From an uncultured Schlesneria sp. (GTDB lineage: Bacteria; Planctomycetota; Planctomycetia; Planctomycetales; Planctomycetaceae), in NCBI GenBank assembly GCA_903834925.1, contig CAILLA010000245.1, forward strand, positions 1-64,000: a stretch of 64,000 nucleotides of DNA. Direction: 5' to 3'. This document shows positions 46,284 through 53,356 of the stretch, piece after piece. The notes below the pieces were generated by a model. That model made no database searches, was not told the DNA's origin, and worked only from the letters and a program-made list of their open reading frames with translations. Positions within the stretch are counted from its first letter, which is position 1. The number at the start of each line of letters is the position of its first letter. The position numbers and the translations under genes are program-made.

Positions 46284-49200
46284 CTATCTTCCAATGCTTT
46301 GGCCGTTCGAACCTTTCTTCTTCAGATCGGCCACGAACTTCACATTTTCTTCTCCGATGGTTTCCGTCAATTCGCGTCGCAGCTCGCGATTAACGCTGAT
46401 TTTTTGTTCCAAGGGCTTAAGGCTGATATACCGCTTGCGAATATCCCCTTCGCCAACCGAGTCAACAACAAGAATCACCTCGGCTTTGCCTGGCGTCTTT
46501 TGAATGATATCGCGAATCCGCTCGATCGCGTTGATATCGTGTAATCCCTTTTGGAATTTGATCAGCACCTGCTTGGTGAACTCTTTCTCAACTTCTTCCA
46601 GCGTCCAAATGGCATCGACAATCACGTTTGGCTCGCGGCTGCGCTTGTCGACTTTGCCTCGAACGAAACGGATCTGTTCTGTTTCGACCTTTTCGCCAAG
46701 TCGAGCAAACTCCTCGGGCCACATGATGCAGCGAACGACCCCCGTCGGATCTTCAAAATCAAAGTTCACATACTTCTGATGCCCGTTTCGACTCGGCTTC
46801 TTCGTCTGAGCTTTCTTGATGGCCGAGACCATTCCACCAAGGACGACTTCTTCGTTCTCACCCGCTTCGGCAAGTTGCTTTGCTTCGTGCGTCGAGAATT
46901 GCTTGATGACCGATGACATTTCCGCCAAAGGATGCGAGGTCAGAAAGAAGCCCAAGGCCTCTTTCTCAAAGGCCAGCATTTCCCGTTTTGACCATTCGGG
47001 AATTTCCGGCAACGTCGACGGCCCCGCTTTTCCGACGACAACTTCGTCATCATCACCACCGAACAGATTTTTCTGACCCCGCTGCTTGTCCCGTTGAATC
47101 GAAGCAGCCCCCTGGACCGCTCGTTCGATAACCGCAAATTGCTGGGCACGACGCCCGCCTAAGCAATCGCAAGCTCCTGCTTTAACCAGTAGTTCGAGCA
47201 CACCTTTGGTCACATTCTTTGGATCGCATCGTTCGGCGATCGAAAAAATGTCTTTGAACGGACCACCCTTATTTCGCTCCGCCACAATCGCAGTAATCGC
47301 CGCCTCACCGACACCTTTGATCGCACCCAGACCAAAGGTCAGTTGATCGCCAAGGACCGAGAATTCCACATCTCCCACATTGATATCGGGAGGCAGAATA
47401 TTGATTCCCATGCGACGGCAATCGTCAACATGTTCGATCAGCTTGTCGGTCTCACCGAGTTCGCATGACAGCAATGCCGCCATGAATTCCGGGGGATAAT
47501 GAGCCTTCAAATACGCTGTCTGATATGCGACCGCTCCATACGCCGTACTATGACTTTTGTTGAAACCGTACCCGGCAAATTTCTCGATCATTCCGAAAAG
47601 TTCGACCGCTTTGGTTTCGGCAAGATTGTTCTTGCTGGCACCTTCCAGGAATTGCGCTCGGTACTTGGCGATCGTTTCCAGTTTCTTCTTGCTGATCGCC
47701 TTAATGCACTGATACGACTGAGGGAGTTCGATCCCACCCAGGCGATTCAGAATCCGCATGACCTGTTCCTGATAGACCATCACGCCGTAGGTCTCGTCCA
47801 GGATCGCGTCGATAATCGGATGCAGACGGGGCAGGGGCAGCCGCTTGTGTTTGACGTCGACGTACGTCATCACCATCCCCCCTTCCAGAGGGCCTGGCCG
47901 ATAGAGCGCCGAAGTCGCGATAATGTCCGCAAACTTATCCGGCTTCATCTTGGTCAGCAGGTCCCGCATCCCGCCAGACTCGAGCTGGAAGATTCCTTTC
48001 GTCTCGCCCCGCTGAAGCAGTGCAAAGGTCGGCTGATCATCCAGTGGCAGCTTGACCGGATCGATATCCACCCCGCGATGCTTTTTGACGTTTTTGACCG
48101 CCTTGTCGAGGATCGTCAGATTGCGAAGACCCAGAAAGTCCATCTTCAGCAGTCCAGCTTTCTCAACCGTCGGACCTTCCCACTGCGTGATGACGTCGGT
48201 TTTCCCTGTGATCGTTTGCAGCGGGATGTATTGTGAAATCGGACGATCGGAAACCACGACACCTGCCGCATGAGTTCCCGCACTGCGAGCCAATCCTTCA
48301 ATCTGTTTTGCCAGATCCAGCACCTCACGAATTTTCGGATCGCTGTTGTAAAGATCCTGTAGCTCGGAGCTCTCTTTGATCGCCTCATCCAGAGTGATGT
48401 TGAGTGTCTCGGGGACCATCTTGGCGATAACGTCGACGTCTTTTGGCGGGATCGACAACACTCGCGCAACGTCACGAATCGCTGCCTTGGCCTTGAGTGT
48501 TCCAAACGTACCAATCTGTGAAACGTTCGCTGAACCGTATTTCTGCTTCGTATAGTCGATCACCTCCTGACGCCGGTCTCGACAGAAGTCGATATCGATA
48601 TCGGGTGGTTCTGTTCGACTGGGGTCGAGGAATCGTTCGAACAACAAGTCGTACTCAAGCGGACAGACGTGACTGAGCCTCAGCACATAGGCCACGATGG
48701 CACCACACGCTGAACCTCTCGCGCTGCATGGAATACCCTGCTCGACGGCGAAACGCACGAAATCCCAGACGATCAGAAAATAGCTGGCGTAGCCCATCTT
48801 CTCGATGACAGAAAGTTCGAAATCCATTCGCTCGCGATGAGCGGCTGTGATTCCGTCGGCACCGTAACGGAAGATCATCCCTTCATCGCACAATTCACGC
48901 AGATAGTCGATGTCCTTTTTCCCACCGGGAGGCTGAAACACAGGATAATGCCGCGACTTGAGATCCAGTTGAATATCAACTCGATTCGCAATCTCTTGAG
49001 ACCGTCTAACAGCGTCTTCGAAACCAGGAAATGCGTCATACATTTCCGAAGGAGTCCGGACAAACAACTGGTCCGTATCCATCTTCATTCGATTGATGTC
49101 CGACCGCTCAACCTTTGTATTCACGCACAGCAGCACATCATGCATCGCCGCGTCGGACTGATTGAGATAATGCGCATCATTCGTCGCGACCAGCGGCAGT

Positions 49201-49835
49201 CCCATCCGGTTGGCAAGATCGACGGTCATATCCATGCACTGCTTCTGAATATCAAAGCCGGCGTTCTGGATCTCCATATACAGGCGGTCACCGAAAACCT
49301 TCGAGTACCACGCAACAAGTTTTTCAGCCTCTTCGTCGCGACCCCCCAGCAGCAGTTGTGACAGTTCACCGGCAGCACAGCCCGACAGCAGGATCAGCCC
49401 TTCGCTGTGTGCTTCGAGAATTTCCTTGTCGATTCGAGGACGATGATAAAAGCCCTCAAGAAAAGCCGCAGAGGAAAGTTTAACCAGATTCTGAAAACCC
49501 GCTGCGTTCATGGCCAGCAGCGTCAGGTGATAGCACGCCTCTTTGACGCGTGAAGCACCCGATTTATCAAATCGCGAGCCGGGCGCGATGTACGCTTCCA
49601 GGCCCAGGATCGGATTAACGCTCGCGCCACGACACTCGTTGTAGAATTCCAGCGCCCCGTAAAGGTTGCCGTGATCGGTGATCGCAAGGGCATTCATCCC
49701 CGCCCCTTTCACCTTCTTGACCACCTGATCAATCCGGTTCGCTCCATCCAGCAAGCTGTAGTGAGTATGACAGTGCAGATGCGCAAACGGCTGCGCCTGG
49801 TTCACCGAAATGGAATCGATCGGAGCGTCGGACAT
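46284..49835 (-). CDS. dnaE: DNA polymerase III alpha subunit
   Basis: A 1183-residue replicative polymerase of DnaE1 type. The N-terminal PHP domain starts HLHCHTHYSLLDGA; the palm catalytic acids are in PPDIDIDFCRDRR and later FQLESGGMRDLL-type segments. HhH, OB-fold (GGMVSAIKKAQTKK) and C-terminal parts follow. It is the DNA-synthesising subunit of the chromosomal replicase. The frame is open to 49946, but the start MSDAPIDSI at 49835 has AAAGGA upstream and matches the family. It stands alone between the EF-hand gene and the DGR island. Confidence 0.97.
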   Translation of the reverse strand: MSDAPIDSISVNQAQPFAHLHCHTHYSLLDGANRIDQVVKKVKGAGMNALAITDHGNLYGALEFYNECRGASVNPILGLEAYIAPGSRFDKSGASRVKEACYHLTLLAMNAAGFQNLVKLSSAAFLEGFYHRPRIDKEILEAHSEGLILLSGCAAGELSQLLLGGRDEEAEKLVAWYSKVFGDRLYMEIQNAGFDIQKQCMDMTVDLANRMGLPLVATNDAHYLNQSDAAMHDVLLCVNTKVERSDINRMKMDTDQLFVRTPSEMYDAFPGFEDAVRRSQEIANRVDIQLDLKSRHYPVFQPPGGKKDIDYLRELCDEGMIFRYGADGITAAHRERMDFELSVIEKMGYASYFLIVWDFVRFAVEQGIPCSARGSACGAIVAYVLRLSHVCPLEYDLLFERFLDPSRTEPPDIDIDFCRDRRQEVIDYTKQKYGSANVSQIGTFGTLKAKAAIRDVARVLSIPPKDVDVIAKMVPETLNITLDEAIKESSELQDLYNSDPKIREVLDLAKQIEGLARSAGTHAAGVVVSDRPISQYIPLQTITGKTDVITQWEGPTVEKAGLLKMDFLGLRNLTILDKAVKNVKKHRGVDIDPVKLPLDDQPTFALLQRGETKGIFQLESGGMRDLLTKMKPDKFADIIATSALYRPGPLEGGMVMTYVDVKHKRLPLPRLHPIIDAILDETYGVMVYQEQVMRILNRLGGIELPQSYQCIKAISKKKLETIAKYRAQFLEGASKNNLAETKAVELFGMIEKFAGYGFNKSHSTAYGAVAYQTAYLKAHYPPEFMAALLSCELGETDKLIEHVDDCRRMGINILPPDINVGDVEFSVLGDQLTFGLGAIKGVGEAAITAIVAERNKGGPFKDIFSIAERCDPKNVTKGVLELLVKAGACDCLGGRRAQQFAVIERAVQGAASIQRDKQRGQKNLFGGDDDEVVVGKAGPSTLPEIPEWSKREMLAFEKEALGFFLTSHPLAEMSSVIKQFSTHEAKQLAEAGENEEVVLGGMVSAIKKAQTKKPSRNGHQKYVNFDFEDPTGVVRCIMWPEEFARLGEKVETEQIRFVRGKVDKRSREPNVIVDAIWTLEEVEKEFTKQVLIKFQKGLHDINAIERIRDIIQKTPGKAEVILVVDSVGEGDIRKRYISLKPLEQKISVNRELRRELTETIGEENVKFVADLKKKGSNGQSIGR

Positions 49836-50000
49836 ACCCGGAATCCTTTCCGCAAAGCGGTTTTTCAATAGGCAAGATCCACCACACGGCCATTCATCTG
49901 GCTGTACGCGGCAGGGAGAATGATTCGCAAAAAGGAATTGTAACACTCAGGCACGAGGACTCAATCAACAGACGCGAACCCGCATTCACGTTCGGCATCT

Positions 50001-50026
50001 CGTTACCAAGCTCCAGCTTGGTAACG
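50001..50026. repeat. 11-bp perfect hairpin
   Basis: CGTTACCAAGC (50001-50011) pairs with GCTTGGTAACG (50016-50026) around TCCA. It lies upstream of dnaE in an otherwise empty 320-bp stretch, and has no T-run on either side. Confidence 0.6.
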
Positions 50027-50157
50027 CCGGTCTTCGAAGCTCCGTTTCGCGAATCGCCAGTCACCCCGAAATGAAATGAAGCATGTACCGAGCGATTCCC
50101 AGGGACGTTTTCTTCTCCTTCCCAAATCCCGTCAGCTCCGAATTGCAGTTGTCCTGA

Positions 50158-50442
50158 ACCGCTGACAATCGATATTCTGATCGCTATGAACACGTTAGAT
50201 CTGACACCACTGCGAAACTCGCCTCGACTCCCCGAGCACTCGGTGTCCGCGAATACTGGCTGGTGGATACCGACGCGGAAAACATCGAGCAATACCATAT
50301 TGAAAACAACTCATTTCAATTGCTGCTCAAATCAAATTCGGGCGAAATCGCCAGCCGAATCATCAAGGGTTTTCAAATCCCGATCCGGTCAATCTTCGAT
50401 GCGGCTGAGAACCTCACGACGCTGAAACGTCTTCTTGATTGA
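50158..50442 (+). pseudogene. Uma2-family (DUF820) nuclease, C-terminal remnant
   Basis: An open stretch of 94 codons without a usable start reads SDRYEHVRSDTTAKL, then ALGVREYWLVDTDAENIEQY and GFQIPIRSIFDA before a TGA. This is the C-terminal half of Uma2-type PD-(D/E)xK proteins, including the conserved GVREYWLVD. The N-terminal part with the first catalytic residues is gone, and a stop precedes it at 50155. Such truncated Uma2 genes are common debris next to mobile regions. It marks the left border of the DGR island. Confidence 0.7.
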
Positions 50443-50448
50443 CGCATC

Positions 50449-50520
50449 CAACGCAACCCCACTGCCCCCGTGGCAGTGGTTAACGGGCCTTTGCACCAGC
50501 AGGCGTCAACGTTCATTGAT
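50449..50520. repeat. Repeat family C, copy 1 (left bracket of RT gene)
   Basis: A 72-bp sequence identical, base for base, to 51985-52056. It contains the hairpin CCACTGCC-CCCGT-GGCAGTGG followed by TTAACGGGCCTTTGCAC. The 350 bp from here to the RT stop hold no gene; I see only a short CACGAAT-type repeat at about 50565. Confidence 0.9.
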
Positions 50521-50870
50521 AATGCTGAAATACAAATTCAAAACATGAAGAAAAAGAGGTTTGACCACGAATCGCACGAATCTTACGAATAAGAAATGGC
50601 GGCAGGCCCAAGTCATCGAGAATGGGCAGTATCAATGGTAATGCGGTTGACGAACAATCGTTTACGGACCACGGATTCAATCAAATAGAGCGATGAAACC
50701 GACTCAGGCGGCCAATAAATCAACGGCAATCAAATTTGTTCGTATGCCGGTAGGCATGACAGCGATTAGCCGGTGGTTGAGCGTGGCGACACCACCGGAA
50801 TCGGTAGCACCAACAAGTTGAGAATTCCGACGGGATTCCAGATTCTTCCGTCGGAGTGGTGAGACGCGAG

Positions 50871-51965
50871 TCATTCCAATTTGTCTTTTGACGACTCATG
50901 ATGATTTTGTTGGAGTTGAAATTTCGCATCACCGAGAATGTCGGCCCGTAATTTGTCTGTATTCGCGTGCCCGGCATGGCCGATCCAGCTGATGATCCGA
51001 CGGCGGATCGACTGCAGTTCGATTTCGCCCGCAGCATACGAAGCTTGCATTTGACGTAATCGTGCCCGCATCCGAACCAAATTGGACACAGGAAGACGCC
51101 GATATTCAGGAAAAATTCGAAACCCAAGAAATTTTGTTCCTTGTGATGTACGTGAGATCACGCACTTTTTTGTGTGCAGCCGCAGTCGCAGCGATTCCAG
51201 AAACCACCGAGAACGATCCCGAATCAAGTCGAGGCGTTTCGGGTCATCGCCAAAAATTGCAAAATCGTCTACGTAACGAAGATATCCGCGTGCCCCAAGC
51301 TGTTCGGTGACGAAATGATCGAACGGGTTTAGCAGGACATTTGCCAGAAACTGGCTGGTTTGATTCCCAATCGGCAATCCACGTTTCCGTTCGATGGCCG
51401 TAAACAAGTCGTCGCCTGGGAACCAGCCATCGACTGTCTCTTGAGGATTCGAATGATCGATCAATTGATCGATCAGAATCATCACATCGGGATCTTTGAT
51501 TTTCCGCCGGACGGTACGTTTGAGAACGTCGTGGTCAACAGTGGGAAAGAATTTACGCAGATCACACTTCAGCTCGTAACGGGACCGCTTCGCAAAGTAT
51601 TGGAACCGGTTGATTGCGGCATGTGTCCCTTTTCCCTTACGGCATGCGTAACTGTCATGAATAAAGGTCGTTTCAAAAATCGGTTCGAGGATATTGCACA
51701 AGGCGTGATGGACGATCCGGTCGCGAAACGGTGCGGCACTGATCATCCGGCGTTTTGGTTCGAAAATCTCGAACGTCCTGTATGGTCCAGGTCGATAAGT
51801 CCGTGACTCCAGTTCATCCTGAAGTTGAACCAGATTCCGTTCGCGATCAAACAGAAACCGCGCGATATTTGCCGGGTCACGTTTCCCCCGTGACGCATTA
51901 CCCACCGCAACCATCAGGTTGCGAAAGCTCACCAGTTCAGACCACAGATTTCCGTATCGTTTCAT
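50871..51965 (-). CDS. Diversity-generating retroelement reverse transcriptase
   Basis: A 364-residue RT. The usual QGxxxSP of motif 4 is replaced by IGNQTSQ (residues 199-205), the known mark of DGR RTs. The catalytic box is YVDD (231-234) in RYVDDFAIFG. Earlier motifs are RRMISAAPFRDRIVHHAL and CDLRKFFPTVDHDVL. No maturase X, HNH or integrase domain is present, so this is not a group II intron protein. It should copy the TR RNA with errors at adenines and write it into the VR of the kinase-FGE gene. It sits downstream of TR and the Avd-like remnant on the same strand, bracketed by identical repeats. Confidence 0.93.
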   Translation of the reverse strand: MKRYGNLWSELVSFRNLMVAVGNASRGKRDPANIARFLFDRERNLVQLQDELESRTYRPGPYRTFEIFEPKRRMISAAPFRDRIVHHALCNILEPIFETTFIHDSYACRKGKGTHAAINRFQYFAKRSRYELKCDLRKFFPTVDHDVLKRTVRRKIKDPDVMILIDQLIDHSNPQETVDGWFPGDDLFTAIERKRGLPIGNQTSQFLANVLLNPFDHFVTEQLGARGYLRYVDDFAIFGDDPKRLDLIRDRSRWFLESLRLRLHTKKCVISRTSQGTKFLGFRIFPEYRRLPVSNLVRMRARLRQMQASYAAGEIELQSIRRRIISWIGHAGHANTDKLRADILGDAKFQLQQNHHESSKDKLE

Positions 51966-51984
51966 CTGATTCTCGAAAACAATT

Positions 51985-52056
51985 CAACGCAACCCCACTG
52001 CCCCCGTGGCAGTGGTTAACGGGCCTTTGCACCAGCAGGCGTCAACGTTCATTGAT
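51985..52056. repeat. Repeat family C, copy 2 (right bracket of RT gene)
   Basis: Identical over 72 bp to copy 1, in the same orientation, 20 bp upstream of the RT start codon. Similarity continues weakly for about 18 bp more (GAAATNCAAATTC). Confidence 0.9.
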
Positions 52057-52078
52057 CGGCGGAAATGCAAATTCGTAG

Positions 52079-52123
52079 TGCAAAGGCCCGTTAACCACCC
52101 CCACGGGGGGGGTGGGGTTTCGT
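52079..52123. repeat. Repeat family C, copy 3 (inverted)
   Basis: TGCAAAGGCCCGTTAACCACC... ending GGTGGGGTTTCG, the reverse complement of the family core. It faces copy 2 head to head, 22 bp apart, so together they form a larger palindrome between the RT gene and the Avd remnant. Confidence 0.85.
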
Positions 52124-52153
52124 TTTGCGTTTTACGCAGTTTCGTTTTTCGTT

Positions 52154-52360
52154 CTACGCTGTGCGGATCGAGTTGATCCAGAGGCCGAGGTTCTGGCCGA
52201 CTTCGTTGACGAGCCGGCTGGCCGAACCGCAGCTCTCAATGGACAGGCATTTAATGTCTTTCGCCGTCCGAAATTCGAACCGCAGTTGTTCCAGTTCCAG
52301 ATTGCAGCGTTGTAATAGACGACTTTGCACAACCGACGCGGGAGACGAGGTGGACTGCAC
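52154..52360 (-). pseudogene. Avd-like four-helix-bundle protein, C-terminal remnant
   Basis: A 68-codon frame that can start at GTG 52360 and reads LLQRCNLELEQLRFEF, then RTAKDIKCLSIESCGSASRL and VNEVGQNLGLWINSIRTA. This matches the last two helices of the four-helix-bundle (IVP/Avd) accessory proteins of DGRs, which usually exceed 110 residues. The first two helices are absent from all frames up to the TR, and a stop precedes the GTG. Avd binds the RT and TR RNA in characterised DGRs, so its loss could mean an inactive element or use of an Avd encoded elsewhere. The position between TR and RT supports the call. Confidence 0.6.
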
Positions 52361-52404
52361 TCAGGCACGCCCGGACGGTCCTTGAACCGCCCGGTTCTGG
52401 CAAA

Positions 52405-52428
52405 GATCGATCAGCGAACTGATCGATC
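52405..52428. promoter_or_regulatory. 10-bp stem, 4-nt loop hairpin just 3' of the TR
   Basis: On the minus strand GATCGATCAG-TTCG-CTGATCGATC, a perfect 10-bp stem with a tetraloop, begins 12 bases after the TR homology ends. In the Bordetella phage DGR a similar hairpin lies just downstream of the VR and promotes retrohoming; here it is next to the TR. Confidence 0.6.
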
Positions 52429-52440
52429 GGCGGAGTACTC

Positions 52441-52570
52441 ACGCCGCACGACTAACGGGCAATCCGAAAACCAATATTGTTGTTACGGTTGTCAGGAGTG
52501 TTTCTGTTACGATTAGCAGACCGCGCGTTCCTGGCATTGTTGTTCCAGGAGCCACCACGCAGCACACGAT
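52441..52570 (-). repeat. DGR template repeat (TR)
   Basis: Homologous over 130 bp to the VR at 53227-53356. Read in the VR frame it encodes [19 protein letters not shown] and then an Asn-rich stretch to GFRIAR and a stop, dominated by AAC/AAT codons, the classic TR composition that lets adenine mutagenesis reach many amino acids. It has no start codon or ORF of its own. Both ends are near-identical to the VR; differences concentrate in the Asn-rich core. Confidence 0.92.
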
Positions 52571-52715
52571 TCCCTCAATCTCCCAGATCCCCGACGGCAG
52601 GATCTATTAACGTCTTAACACGAACACGATGGAAAAGATACCAACCCAGTCAAATTCGTTTGTCTAAGGAGGGATTTGGAAATCGTCGAGAATTGTACAC
52701 AGGATTGAATGACAC

Positions 52716-53053
52716 GCTTTCCACCTTGGCTCGTCCAGGTGGGAGCAAATTTGGAAACCAGTACCAAGCCCCTTCCCTAACGATTGTGTTCTTGCTTTCC
52801 ACCTTGGCTCGTCCAGGTGGAAGCAAATTTGGAAACCAGTACCAGCCCCTTCCCTGACGATTGTGTTCTTGCTTTCCACCTTGGCTTGCCCAGGTGGGAG
52901 CAAATTGGGAAACCAGTACCAGCCCCTTCCCTAACGATTGTGTTCTTGCTCCCACCTGGGCAAGCCAGTGTGGAAAGCAAGGGAGGGGTTGGGGTGTGCT
53001 GTGTCGTCTGGTTTCCAAATTTGCTCCCACCTGGGCAAGCCAGTGTGGAAAGC
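52716..53053. repeat. 77-bp tandem repeats with inverted end copies
   Basis: Three head-to-tail units of 77-78 bp start at 52716, 52794 and 52871, each beginning GCTTTCCACCTTGGCT and containing CCAGGTGGGAGCAAATT. Two inverted partial units (GCTCCCACCTGGGCAAGCCA) start near 52948 and 53023. The block lies between the stop of the variable protein gene and the TR. Frames running through it repeat the same peptide and are artefacts of the repeat. Confidence 0.85.
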
Positions 53054-53226
53054 TTGTCACCCATCACGCATGCGAATCCCGACTTTTTCCATATGTTCCC
53101 TTTCTCCCGGACACGCGAACCGGAAACATCAAAAAAACAACTCGCGCGCCGGGCTTTCGCCCGTCGATCAATACAGAGAAGAGTAAAGAAGGGTAAAAAA
53201 TGAGTAAAGAAACATACAGAGTCCTC

Positions 53227-53356
53227 ACGCCGCACGACTAACGGGCGACCCGAAAACCATTAACGCGGTAATGGTTGACGGGAGAGTCCCAGTTGCGATT
53301 GGCAGACCTCGCGGTCCAGGCATGGCTGTTCCAGGAGCCACCACGCGCCACACGAT
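53227..53356 (-). repeat. DGR variable repeat (VR)
   Basis: The last 130 bp region of the kinase-FGE gene, including its stop codon at 53238 and 11 bp beyond. Compared with the TR there are 24 differences: 15 at TR positions that are A on the coding strand, replaced by C, G or T, and nine at other bases. The 3' end (stop codon and GTCGTGCGGCGT) is identical, as expected for the initiation-of-mutagenic-homing zone. Confidence 0.9.

Noticed and set aside
47499-48236. 245-codon open frame on the plus strand
   Set aside because: Lies entirely inside dnaE on the opposite strand; no domain and no ribosome-binding site.
50871-51965. Group II intron maturase
   Set aside because: No maturase or endonuclease domain, motif 4 is IGxxxSQ as in DGR RTs, and a TR/VR pair is present nearby.
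52716-53053. Possible CRISPR array
   Set aside because: Repeat units are contiguous and 77 bp long with no unique spacers, partial units are inverted, and no cas genes are present in the window.
52650-53060. 136-codon open frame across the 77-bp repeats
   Set aside because: The predicted peptide simply repeats the DNA repeat, and similar frames exist on both strands.
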